Counted from the first letter of the stretch, positions 5,712 through 12,382 are shown. The stretch is DNA of 14,646 nt from Prevotellaceae bacterium UBA1710 (GCA_002317355.1 DCJC01000025.1:35016-49661); one strand, 5' to 3'. Notes: generated by a model from the sequence alone, not told the origin. A program made the numbers and translations.

Positions 5712-6872
5712 ATGAAACCAGCAGATAGACTCAATCTCGTACAGGAGTATTACTTCAGCAGAAAGTTGAAGGAAGTGGCACAGCTCAATGCTGAGGGTAA
5801 GGACATCATCAGCCTTGCCATCGGTTCGCCTGATATGCCACCATCACAGCAGACAATAGATAAGCTCGCAGAGGTGGCTGCACAGCCATCATCCCACGGC
5901 TATCAGCCAACAATGGGTACACCAGAGCTCCGTAAGGCTATGGCAAACTTCTATAAGAAATGGTATGGCGTTGATGTAAATGCCGACACGGAAGTTCTGC
6001 CTCTGATCGGTTCTAAGGAGGGCATCCTTCATATCACACTCGCACTCTGTAATCCAGGCGATAAGGTGCTCGTGCCAAATCCAGGCTATCCTACCTACAC
6101 ATCGCTGAGCAAGATTCTCGGTCAGCAGATTGTGAACTATGACCTCCGTGAGGATAACGGTTGGCAGCCAGACTTCGAGGCTCTTGAGAAGATGGATCTC
6201 GAGGGCGTGAAGCTCATGTGGACAAACTATCCAAACATGCCTACAGGTGGACGTGCTATGCGTGAGACTTACGAGAAGATCGTTGACTTCGCAAAGCGTC
6301 ATGACATCGTGGTGGTGAACGATAACCCATATTCATTCATCCTCACAGACGAGCATCTCTCCATCATGCAGATTCCTGGAGCAAAGGACTGCTGCGTAGA
6401 GTTCAACTCAATGTCGAAGAGCCACAATATGCCAGGTTGGCGTGTGGGTATCTGTATCTCAAATCCACAGATTATCTCATGGGCACTCAAGATCAAGTCA
6501 AACATCGACTCTGGTACCTTCCGTGGACTCCAGCTTGCTGCTGCTGAGGCTTTGAACAACAATACAGCAGAATGGCATCATGAGGCAAACGTGACTCGCT
6601 ATCGCAAGCGTCGTGATGTGGCTGAGCAGATTATGGATGTGCTCGGATGTACATACGACAAGACTCAGGTTGGTATGTTCCTTTGGGGCCGTATTCCTGA
6701 TAAGTATGCCACTTGCGAGGAACTTACAGAGAAGATTCTCCACGAGGCTCGCGTATTCGTTACTCCTGGCTTTATCTTCGGAAGCAATGGCGAGCGCTAT
6801 CTCCGTATCTCACTCTGCGCTAAGGAGGAGAAGATACAGGAAGCCCTTGAGAGAATCAAGAAAGTGTTTTAA
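5712..6872 (+). CDS. PLP-dependent class I/II aminotransferase, probably the aromatic transaminase
   Basis: A 386-residue fold-type I aminotransferase. Visible landmarks are the NYPNMPTG motif (172-179) with cofactor-contacting Asn175, Asp204 in VVNDNPYS for the pyridine nitrogen, the Schiff-base lysine Lys236 in NSMSKSHNMPGWRVG, and Arg365 in YLRISLC for the substrate carboxylate. Length is typical. Family resemblance alone would allow aspartate, LL-diaminopimelate-like or aromatic activity. Its place between pheA and the DAHP synthase-chorismate mutase gene suggests it transaminates phenylpyruvate and 4-hydroxyphenylpyruvate (or prephenate), closing both branches. That substrate assignment is inference. 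The start is the ATG just past the palindromic element; a weak AGAGG lies about 10 bases upstream. Confidence 0.92.
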   Translation: MKPADRLNLVQEYYFSRKLKEVAQLNAEGKDIISLAIGSPDMPPSQQTIDKLAEVAAQPSSHGYQPTMGTPELRKAMANFYKKWYGVDVNADTEVLPLIGSKEGILHITLALCNPGDKVLVPNPGYPTYTSLSKILGQQIVNYDLREDNGWQPDFEALEKMDLEGVKLMWTNYPNMPTGGRAMRETYEKIVDFAKRHDIVVVNDNPYSFILTDEHLSIMQIPGAKDCCVEFNSMSKSHNMPGWRVGICISNPQIISWALKIKSNIDSGTFRGLQLAAAEALNNNTAEWHHEANVTRYRKRRDVAEQIMDVLGCTYDKTQVGMFLWGRIPDKYATCEELTEKILHEARVFVTPGFIFGSNGERYLRISLCAKEEKIQEALERIKKVF

Positions 6873-6892
6873 ATAGGAAAAATGAATAAATA

Positions 6893-6941
6893 CTAGAAAA
6901 TCTAGACTTTCTAGGCAATCTAGGACATCTAGCATTTCTAG
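6893..6941. repeat. Six CTAG tetramers at exact 9-bp spacing, forming a palindrome
   Basis: CTAG begins at 6893, 6902, 6911, 6920, 6929 and 6938, every ninth base, with variable A/T-rich bases between. Bases 6893-6914 and 6920-6941 are imperfect inverted copies (17 of 22 matching) around GCAAT, so the array can fold back on itself. It lies in the 88-base gap between the aminotransferase and the DAHP synthase genes, inside an operon. Confidence 0.88.
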
Positions 6942-6960
6942 ATAAAAAACGATATCAATT

Positions 6961-8025
6961 ATGGAATTAGAACTTTCACCACTTAATCTTCCAAGTGATA
7001 TGAAGCGTCCCTTCGTCATTGCAGGCCCATGTTCTGCAGAGACAGAAGAGCAGATAATGTCAACAGCGAGTCAGCTCGCAGAAAAGGGTTGTCACATCTT
7101 CCGCGCTGGTGTGTGGAAGCCTCGTACAAAGCCGGGTGGCTTCGAGGGTCATGGTGAGCCTGCTCTTCAGTGGATGGCACAGGCAAAGAAGGAGACAGGC
7201 ATGCTTATGGGTACTGAGGTGGCTACACCTGAGCACGTGGAACTTGCCAATAAATATGACATGGATATCCTTTGGATTGGTGCGCGTACATCTGCCAACC
7301 CATTCGCCATGCAGGCACTTGCTGATGCTCTCCAAGGTTTCGATAAGCCTGTATTGGTAAAGAATCCAGTAAACCCAGACCTCGAACTCTGGATTGGTGC
7401 TCTTGAGCGTCTTAATGCTGCTGGAGTGAAGAAACTCGGTGCTATACATCGTGGTTTCTCTTCATTCGACAAGACCATCTATCGTAATCTCCCAATGTGG
7501 CAGATTCCTATTGAGCTTCGTCGTCGTATTCCAGAACTTCCTATCTGCTGCGACCCTTCTCACATGGGTGGTAAGCGCGAACTCATTGCGCCTCTCTGCC
7601 AGCAGGCTATGGACCTCGGTTTCGATGGTTTGATGGTTGAGAGCCATTGCGATCCAGACAAGGCTTGGAGCGATGCAAAGCAGCAGGTAACTCCTGATGT
7701 GCTTGATTACATCCTCTCTATCCTTACCGTTCGTGATGATGTTACGACGACAGAGGACATCAAGTTGCTGCGTAAGCAGATTGACGAGATTGACAACGCT
7801 CTCATGGAGATGCTCTCTAAGCGTATGCGTGTATGTCGTGAGATTGGTCAGTACAAGAAGGAGCATAACATCACCGTGCTTCAGACTGGCCGTTATAGTG
7901 AGATTCTTGATAAGCGTGGTGCTCAGGGCTCTCTCTGTGGTATGTCAGCCGATTTCGTCAAGCAGATCTTCGAGCATATCCACGAGGAATCTGTACGTCA
8001 GCAGTTGGAGATTGTGAATAAGTAA
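6961..8025 (+). CDS. aroF: Bifunctional DAHP synthase (type I-beta) / chorismate mutase (AroQ)
   Basis: A 354-residue fusion. Residues ~1-255 are a KDO8P-like type I DAHP synthase joining phosphoenolpyruvate and erythrose 4-phosphate, the entry to the shikimate pathway. Motifs are AGPCSAE (21-27), KPRTKPGGFEG (53-63), GTEVATPEH (84-92), KNPVNPDLELWIGALERL (134-151), a metal-site stretch CCDPSHMGG (197-204) and VESH (226-229). Residues ~263-350 are an AroQ-type chorismate mutase (LLRKQIDEIDNALMEMLSKR ... EIGQYKK), converting chorismate to prephenate. The C-terminal placement of the mutase is the arrangement known from Porphyromonas; in Bacillus it is N-terminal. The fused mutase probably also acts as the feedback sensor, by analogy. 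It supplies prephenate for the pheA and tyrA products on either side. Symbol use varies between genomes. Confidence 0.95.
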   Translation: MELELSPLNLPSDMKRPFVIAGPCSAETEEQIMSTASQLAEKGCHIFRAGVWKPRTKPGGFEGHGEPALQWMAQAKKETGMLMGTEVATPEHVELANKYDMDILWIGARTSANPFAMQALADALQGFDKPVLVKNPVNPDLELWIGALERLNAAGVKKLGAIHRGFSSFDKTIYRNLPMWQIPIELRRRIPELPICCDPSHMGGKRELIAPLCQQAMDLGFDGLMVESHCDPDKAWSDAKQQVTPDVLDYILSILTVRDDVTTTEDIKLLRKQIDEIDNALMEMLSKRMRVCREIGQYKKEHNITVLQTGRYSEILDKRGAQGSLCGMSADFVKQIFEHIHEESVRQQLEIVNK

Positions 8026-8211
8026 AGCCCACCCAGTCCCTCCCAAAGGGAGGGTTCCTTCCCCCAACCCCTTCCAGGGGAGTAGTTACATTTGGGAAGC
8101 GGTGGCAAATCGATAAATAAGTAATAATTAATTAATATCGCTTTTGTAAAAGAGCGCGTTATATCCAAACTATAATACATCCTTCCCTTTGGGAAGGCTT
8201 GGTTAGGCTTT
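8024..8211. repeat. Bipartite palindromic element filling the whole aroF-tyrA gap
   Basis: The ends are inverted copies beginning AAAGCC. The left AAAGCC uses the last two bases of the aroF stop codon; the right GGCTTT ends one base before the tyrA ATG. Each arm holds a local hairpin: CCCTCCC-AAA-GGGAGGG at 8038-8054 and CCTTCCC-TTT-GGGAAGG at 8181-8197. Read in the same direction, the arms differ at paired positions of this hairpin (C-G in the left, T-A in the right), keeping the stem. Outside the hairpins the arms match only moderately. The centre contains another small hairpin, CCCCT/AGGGG, near 8069-8081, and an AT-rich stretch. The design resembles the element at 5543-5707. Confidence 0.82.
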
Positions 8212-8985
8212 ATGAAAATATTAATCCTTGGTGCAGGAAAGATGGGTAGCTTCTTCATTGATACCCTTAGTTTCGATCATGAAATCGCTGTATATGAAAA
8301 GAATCCACAGCGTCTGCGCTACACATATAATTGTCAGAGATTCACGGAACTTGAAGAGATTCGTGAGTTTGCTCCTGAACTCGTTATTAACGCCGTAACG
8401 GTAAAATACACTATTCCTGCATTTAAGGAGGTGTTGCCTTATCTGCCGGAAAGTTGCATACTGAGCGATATCTCGTCAGTAAAGACTAATCTGAGGGATT
8501 TCTATGAGGAAACTGGCCATAGCTACGTTTCTACACACCCTATGTTCGGTCCTACATTCGCCAACCTCAATCAGCTCTCTGAGGAGAACGCTATCATCAT
8601 CAGCGAAGGCGACTATATGGGTAAGTGCTTCTTCCGTGATATGTATAGCCGACTCGGTCTTAACATCTACGAATATACATTCGATGAGCACGACCGTACC
8701 GTGGCTTACTCACTCAGTATCCCATTCGTATCAACATTCGTGTTTGCTGCTGTGATGAAGCCACAGGATGCTCCTGGTACTACCTTCAAACGCCACATGC
8801 GTATTGCGAAGGGTGTGCTTAATGAGGATGATTATCTCCTTCAGGAAATTCTATTCAACCCTTACACTCACGATCAGGTTTCTGAGATTCGTGATGAGCT
8901 CAAGGAACTCCTTGACATCATCGATAATAAGGATGCTGACCGTATGAAGGGTTATCTTACAAAGATTCGACAGCATATCAAGTAA
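8212..8985 (+). CDS. tyrA: Prephenate dehydrogenase
   Basis: A 257-residue NAD(P)-dependent enzyme oxidising prephenate to 4-hydroxyphenylpyruvate, the tyrosine branch. The N-terminal Rossmann fold is plain (ILILGAGKMGSFF, 3-15). It continues with DISSVKTN (86-93), the family motif STHPMFGP (107-114) whose His109 is the expected catalytic residue, and EHDRTVAYSLSIPF (159-172) opening the helical dimerisation domain. It lacks any fused chorismate mutase or ACT domain and is near the minimum size for the family. Arogenate as substrate cannot be excluded. It is the last gene of the aromatic set; its ATG directly abuts the palindromic element, and no promoter with both boxes is visible in the gap, so co-transcription is likely. 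Confidence 0.95.
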   Translation: MKILILGAGKMGSFFIDTLSFDHEIAVYEKNPQRLRYTYNCQRFTELEEIREFAPELVINAVTVKYTIPAFKEVLPYLPESCILSDISSVKTNLRDFYEETGHSYVSTHPMFGPTFANLNQLSEENAIIISEGDYMGKCFFRDMYSRLGLNIYEYTFDEHDRTVAYSLSIPFVSTFVFAAVMKPQDAPGTTFKRHMRIAKGVLNEDDYLLQEILFNPYTHDQVSEIRDELKELLDIIDNKDADRMKGYLTKIRQHIK

Positions 8986-8995
8986 ATGGAAAATA

Positions 8996-9048
8996 GGTGT
9001 TGGGTGTTAGGTGATGGGTGGTAGTGGATCACCCATCACCCATCACCT
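8996..9048. repeat. Snap-back array of 7-bp GGTGxTG units
   Basis: The left arm has successive 7-bp units GGTGTTG, GGTGTTA, GGTGATG, GGTG (8996-9020). The right arm is CACCCAT repeated, ending CACC (9030-9048). GGTGATGGGTG and CACCCATCACC are perfectly complementary over 11 bp with a 9-base loop, and slipped pairings are possible. The array occupies the gap between tyrA and the esterase gene. It may act as a transcript end for the operon, but there is no T run. Confidence 0.85.
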
Positions 9049-9059
9049 GAAAAACGTGT

Positions 9060-9920
9060 ATGAAAAATAAACTTCAAATCCTTTCTCTGCTCTTCTTTGT
9101 TGCAGCCTCTTGTTTTGCACAGAAGAAACAAGTCTTTCATCTATGGGCAGATACTCCAGCACCTACCTCTAATGGTATAACAGCGGCAGAAGAAGATCAT
9201 GGGCTCTTCGTAACGAATGTTACCGACCCTGTACTTACCGTCTATGTGCCTGAGCATCCTAACGGGTTGGCTGTTATAGCATGCCCAGGTGGTAGTTATC
9301 TTCAGGTGTGGCAGGGTTCAGAAGGTCATAACCTCGCAGAGTGGTATAATGAGCAGGGCATTACCTATGCTGTGCTGAAATACCGTCTGCCTAACGGTCA
9401 TAAGGAAGTGCCGCTCGATGATGTGCATAAGGCACTTCGTATTATGAGAGAGCATCAGGATGAGTATTGCTTTACGCAGATAGGTATTCAGGGATGTAGT
9501 GCTGGTGGACATCTTGCTGCCACCGCTGCTACTCACTATAATTGTCCAGAGGAACGTTTTGACTTCCAGATACTCTTCTATCCAGTTATCTCGTTTGACC
9601 CTGCGTTTACTCACATGCTCACCCGTGAGGATCTCATTGGCAAGGATGCATCAGCAGATGATGTTCTGCTGTATAGCAATGAGAAGCAGGTGACAAAGGA
9701 TACTCCTCAGGCTTTCATCATGGCAAGTAGTGATGATGGTCTTGTGCCTGCAAAGAACAGTATTGAGTACTATAATGCTCTTGTGGCAAATGGTGTTTCC
9801 GTTGCCTTGCATATCTATCCAACTGGCGGTCATGGTTGGTGTGGTGATGAGAAATTCTACTATCGTCAGCAATGGATGTCTGACCTCAAGCAATGGCTTG
9901 GTTCAATTATTGCGAAGTAG
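9060..9920 (+). CDS. Secreted alpha/beta-hydrolase, esterase (acetyl/feruloyl-xylan esterase type)
   Basis: A 286-residue exported hydrolase. The signal peptide MKNKLQILSLLFFVAASCFA precedes a BD-FAE-like alpha/beta-hydrolase domain. It has an oxyanion-region CPGGSY (75-80), the nucleophile elbow GCSAGG with Ser147, an acid Asp225/226 in SSDDGLVP, and His258 in TGGHGW. Relatives in Bacteroidales deacetylate or de-esterify plant polysaccharides in the periplasm. A xylan side-chain ester as substrate is a family-level guess, since no other polysaccharide gene lies nearby. The Cys in the signal region is followed by FAQ, so ordinary signal peptidase I cleavage is more likely than lipidation. The stop codon TAG runs directly into a 7-bp repeat array. 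Confidence 0.9.
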   Translation: MKNKLQILSLLFFVAASCFAQKKQVFHLWADTPAPTSNGITAAEEDHGLFVTNVTDPVLTVYVPEHPNGLAVIACPGGSYLQVWQGSEGHNLAEWYNEQGITYAVLKYRLPNGHKEVPLDDVHKALRIMREHQDEYCFTQIGIQGCSAGGHLAATAATHYNCPEERFDFQILFYPVISFDPAFTHMLTREDLIGKDASADDVLLYSNEKQVTKDTPQAFIMASSDDGLVPAKNSIEYYNALVANGVSVALHIYPTGGHGWCGDEKFYYRQQWMSDLKQWLGSIIAK

Positions 9921-10011
9921 ATTAGGGATTAAGGATTAGGGATTAAGGTTTGTTTGTATTTCAAATGACAAGGCAATCAAACTCTAATCCTTATTCTCTT
10001 AATCCTTATTC
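9920..10011. repeat. Snap-back array of 7-bp GATTARG units (copy 1)
   Basis: The left arm is GATTAGG/GATTAAG repeated twice (9920-9947), starting with the G of the preceding stop codon. The right arm at 9982-10011 carries the complementary CTAATCC and TTAATCC motifs. The centre begins GGTTTGTTTGT(A/T)TTTC, the same as in the copy at 11537-11639, so the two are related elements rather than independent low-complexity tracts. Pairing of GATTAGG with CTTAATC uses a G-U pair, so the fold is more stable in the plus-strand RNA. Confidence 0.85.
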
Positions 10012-10014
10012 AAG

Positions 10015-10046
10015 AATGCTTACAGAAATATGTAACCGTAACTTTG
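10015..10046 (+). promoter_or_regulatory. Promoter for the lipoprotein gene at 10074
   Basis: TAACTTTG at 10039-10046 is an exact TAnnTTTG -7 box. The matching -33 position (10015-10018) reads AATG, a poor match to TTTG. Transcription would start near 10053, leaving a leader of about 20 bases before the ATG at 10074. Confidence 0.55.
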
Positions 10047-10073
10047 ATTTTTAGGAAACGATTAATTATAACG

Positions 10074-10565
10074 ATGAAACTCAAGAAACTGACATTGATT
10101 CTTTGCACCCTTACGATGCTTGTTTCATGTGAGGAGGAGATATCTTATGATGGATATTATGAAATGTGCCAAAGAATAAGTTTGGAGATAAATGAGCCCA
10201 ATAATGCTATTGGATATGTTTCTTCAACTGATTTTGTGGGACATTTTAGTGATGCTATTTATGGTAAGTATGACAAGAATGGTGATACTCTGATAATTAA
10301 GTGGGATAGTATTGCGACTGATAATACCTGTTATAAAGAATTGCCGCTCGCATTCGATACCGTTATTTATACCAATTCTTCTGATACTATAGAAATGATG
10401 CATAAAGGAGAACAGCTTCGCTTACATAGAACTGAACACTCGACCTTCAATAGCATAAGATCAATTGCAATATTATTCTCACCTTATATTATAAGCATAA
10501 TTGGTTTCTTGGTTATTATCCTCGTAGGTAAAGTCATGTTTAATGTATTTTCGGATAAACTTTAA
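10074..10565 (+). CDS. Lipoprotein of unknown function with C-terminal membrane helix
   Basis: A 163-residue protein. The N-terminus MKLKKLTLILCTLTMLVSCEEE is a lipoprotein signal with Cys19 as the lipidated residue. The middle (about 25-125) has no domain I recognise. Residues ~130-155 (IAILFSPYIISIIGFLVIIL and following) form a clear transmembrane helix, so the protein would be held at both ends. That is unusual and suggests the lipid stays in the inner membrane or that the first segment is simply a membrane anchor. The ATG at 10074 is preferred over an in-frame TTG at 10044, which lies inside the promoter -7 box and would place ten residues ahead of a normal lipoprotein signal. Confidence 0.75.
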   Translation: MKLKKLTLILCTLTMLVSCEEEISYDGYYEMCQRISLEINEPNNAIGYVSSTDFVGHFSDAIYGKYDKNGDTLIIKWDSIATDNTCYKELPLAFDTVIYTNSSDTIEMMHKGEQLRLHRTEHSTFNSIRSIAILFSPYIISIIGFLVIILVGKVMFNVFSDKL

Positions 10566-10574
10566 ATAATGCCA

Positions 10575-10652
10575 ACTGCGGTAGTGATAAAACTAAGAAA
10601 AAAACGATTGCAATGCAATTTTTATTAGGCTGACTGCGTTATAAAACTAAGA
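10575..10652 (+). repeat. Imperfect direct repeat with a weak terminator-like hairpin between the copies
   Basis: ACTGCG...ATAAAACTAAGA occurs at 10575-10598 and again at 10633-10652; the inner spacer differs by four bases. Between them ATTGC-AAT-GCAAT (10607-10619) followed by TTTTATT resembles a weak terminator for the lipoprotein gene. No TAnnTTTG box is seen in this gap, so the promoter of the next gene is unexplained, and the direct repeats could be sites of a regulator. Confidence 0.45.
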
Positions 10653-10675
10653 TATTAAAATTTTAAAAACTTATA

Positions 10676-11533
10676 ATGAAAAAGCTAACATTACTCTTTG
10701 CGGCTGTGGCAATGCTTTGCTCAAAGAATGCCTGTGCTCAGGATGACAAAGGTTCTATTAATTTCGTTCCTTACGTTGGTGTAAACTATTCTGATTTCTC
10801 AAACTATTCTGATTTCTCAGAATTTGATACTGAGAGAAGCTTAGGATGTACATCAGGAAAATTAAACTTCATGGTAGGTGGTCGTTTCGAGTTTCAGATA
10901 TTGAAGAATACCACCCTGCTCGTTGACTACAACTACCGTCGTCTTGGTGCCACAATTAGTAATTATGCTCTTATTGTTGGATATCCGATAGACGACTCAT
11001 ACTATACATGGATTAATGTTGGTAAGGAAGAGCCAACGATGTTCCAATTCTATAAACAAAAATATCAGAAAGTGACTCGTGATTGCCATACATTAGGTTT
11101 GCAGTTTAAGCAGAATATCGTAGCAGGTCTTTCTGCCAGAGTTGGTATTGAAGCGACTATCAGTGCAGCAGATAACATGCATACTCATAATATGGAAATG
11201 CAGGCAATGGTTGCACCCGATTATTTGATTCAAGTTTCTGCTGGAAATATTATTTCTATTGCTGGTAATAATCCGGATATAGTTGATGATACAGGTTGGT
11301 CTGAATGCGATGAAGCATACAGTAAGTATGAAACAGAAGGTTTTTCTGATCATCTCAATACTGCTATTCCTATTGGTGTTACATACGACTACAAGAATTT
11401 CAGTCTGAATGCTACCTACCATCTTCCAATTACATCATGTTCAAATGGCATATTTCCAGGTGTAATATATACAATGAAACAGCAGGCATTCGACCTCACA
11501 ATCGGTTATCGTCTGCCTTTGCGCAAGAGATAA
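10676..11533 (+). CDS. Outer-membrane beta-barrel protein, paralogue A
   Basis: A 285-residue exported protein. The signal peptide MKKLTLLFAAVAMLCSKNAC ends at AQ/DD. The mature part has repeated amphipathic beta strands ending in a terminal strand QAFDLTIGYRLPL, as in small PorT/OmpW-like outer-membrane barrels. It is a paralogue of the gene at 12520: both share PYVGVNYS near the start, LL(V/L)DYNYRR, HTLG(L/V)Q(F/Y)K...SARVG(I/L)EA, IP(I/L)G(V/T)TY, NATYHLP and FDLT(I/V)GYR(L/I)P at the end. This copy is about 55 residues longer, with extra loop sequence around 95-130 and 165-215 and a duplicated six-residue segment at 37-48. The cargo or partner is unknown. No promoter is recognised in the 110-base gap upstream. 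Confidence 0.85.
   Translation: MKKLTLLFAAVAMLCSKNACAQDDKGSINFVPYVGVNYSDFSNYSDFSEFDTERSLGCTSGKLNFMVGGRFEFQILKNTTLLVDYNYRRLGATISNYALIVGYPIDDSYYTWINVGKEEPTMFQFYKQKYQKVTRDCHTLGLQFKQNIVAGLSARVGIEATISAADNMHTHNMEMQAMVAPDYLIQVSAGNIISIAGNNPDIVDDTGWSECDEAYSKYETEGFSDHLNTAIPIGVTYDYKNFSLNATYHLPITSCSNGIFPGVIYTMKQQAFDLTIGYRLPLRKR
10784..10819 (+). repeat. Perfect 18-bp in-frame tandem duplication
   Basis: AACTATTCTGATTTCTCA occurs twice in direct succession (10784-10801 and 10802-10819), encoding NYSDFS twice in the first extramembrane loop or strand region of the barrel. The paralogue at 12520 has a single NYSNLS at this place. Absence of any silent difference between the copies suggests a recent slippage event. 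Confidence 0.95.
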
Positions 11534-11536
11534 TCT

Positions 11537-11639
11537 GGATTAGGGATTAGAGATTAGGGATTAGGGTTTGTTTGTTTTTCTATAGAAAGACTATCAATCC
11601 TTAATCCTTAATCCTTAATCTATATTTATTCCTTAATCT
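11537..11639. repeat. Snap-back array of 7-bp GGATTAG units (copy 2)
   Basis: The left arm is four units, GGATTAG, GGATTAG, AGATTAG, GGATTAG (11537-11564). The right arm is ATCCTTA three times, then a degenerate continuation to 11639. The centre starts GGTTTGTTTGT, as in the copy at 9920-10011. In RNA, GAUUAGG pairs with CUUAAUC through one G-U per unit, so the stem forms in the plus-strand transcript but has A-C mismatches on the other strand. It begins three bases after the beta-barrel stop codon. Confidence 0.88.
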
Positions 11640-11746
11640 ATGTGGCAAAATTCACAATTATAAAGTACTGTGAGGGCACACAGCGTTTCTGAGGGCATTT
11701 TTTGATATTAATAAACCTTAAAGTCGCTTAATATCTAAAAAAACAA
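11640..11746. other. Intergenic stretch, little recognised
   Basis: AT-rich sequence between the 7-bp array and the promoter at 11747. A weak CTGTG/CACAG hairpin and two copies of TGAGGGCA lie near 11670-11696, the second running into six T residues. I cannot make a convincing terminator of these. There is no reading frame with coding character. Confidence 0.5.
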
Positions 11747-11777
11747 TTTGTATTTTGTTGAAAAAAACTTAACTTTG
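11747..11777 (+). promoter_or_regulatory. Promoter of the small Cys-rich secreted protein gene
   Basis: TTTG at 11747-11750, 19 bases, then TAACTTTG at 11770-11777 followed by CA: a full Bacteroidetes consensus. The start would be near 11784, giving a leader of about 68 bases before the ATG at 11852. Confidence 0.82.
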
Positions 11778-11851
11778 CAGAAAACTAATCCATAATACGT
11801 TTAAAATTTACATACAGTAAGACGATTATTATAACATAAAATTAATAGAAT

Positions 11852-12196
11852 ATGAACAAATTCATAATGTTATTCTCACTTTGCATGTTTACATGCATTG
11901 GTGTCTTCGCACAGAGCGAGGATGAAGATGAACTTGTTGTATATGTTAGTACTGGTTGCAACACATCTGCTGCAAAATTATATCATTCTACCCGTTATTG
12001 CACAGAACTTAAGGATTGCCGCCACGAGCACAACAAGTCTGTAGCAAAGAAATGTGGTGACCAGTGTAAGCACAGTGGTCACGTTGAGGGTGCTACATTG
12101 GAAAGAGCTCAGGATATGGGCAAGACTCCTTGTAACAAATGCTGTAAGGAGCTGATCAAGAAGATGAAGAAGAACGAAAAGAAGTCAAAGAAGTAG
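11852..12196 (+). CDS. Small secreted Cys-rich protein with a YHxxxxC...PCxxC motif
   Basis: A 114-residue protein with signal peptide MNKFIMLFSLCMFTCIGVFA, cleaved near Gln21. The mature part carries eight cysteines (36, 50, 56, 68, 72, 94, 97, 98). The arrangement LYHSTRYC (43-50) ... TLERAQDMGKTPCNKC (82-97) matches the widespread small motif 'YHxxxC...ltleeAxxxGyxPCxxC', found at the ends of some extracellular and nuclease-associated proteins. His45, Cys50, Cys94 and Cys97 would be plausible metal ligands. Its exact role is unknown. The last ~18 residues are almost all Lys/Asn/Glu (KKMKKNEKKSKK). It has its own promoter and terminator, so it is a single-gene unit between the two beta-barrel paralogues. 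Confidence 0.8.
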   Translation: MNKFIMLFSLCMFTCIGVFAQSEDEDELVVYVSTGCNTSAAKLYHSTRYCTELKDCRHEHNKSVAKKCGDQCKHSGHVEGATLERAQDMGKTPCNKCCKELIKKMKKNEKKSKK

Positions 12197-12217
12197 TAAT
12201 ATACTAATGCGAAAAGT

Positions 12218-12256
12218 AGATGGAGTAGGGCGTAATGCTTTTGCTCCATCTTTTTT
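12218..12256 (+). terminator. Strong intrinsic terminator after the Cys-rich protein gene
   Basis: AGATGGAG (12218-12225) pairs perfectly with CTCCATCT (12244-12251), with further inner pairing possible, and runs into six T residues (12251-12256). Confidence 0.92.
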
Positions 12257-12382
12257 AGTGTGCGTTTTTTTTATAAAACAAATTTATCAAACTAACCTTA
12301 AATATAAATAATGTTTTGATTTTGAAAGCAATTTTTACTATCTTGAAGAAAAACTAAAAACCGATAATAACGCTAAAAACAT

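Noticed and set aside
8087..8094. TACATTTG as a -7 box for a tyrA promoter
   Set aside because: It matches TAnnTTTG, but there is no TTTG or TTG 19-20 bases upstream and it sits inside a repeat.
5543..8211. Insertion sequence or complete transposon
   Set aside because: No transposase reading frame lies in either palindromic element and no target duplications are visible; at most they are non-autonomous repeats.
10044..10073. Extended N-terminus (TTG start) for the lipoprotein at 10074
   Set aside because: The TTG lies inside the promoter -7 box, so it would not be in the transcript.
9920..11564. Telomere-like TTAGGG repeats
   Set aside because: The units are 7 bp and internal to a chromosome with complementary second arms; no telomere function fits.
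11670..11700. Terminator with TGAGGGCA repeats before TTTTTT
   Set aside because: The two GAGGGCA copies are direct, not inverted, so no stem precedes the T run.
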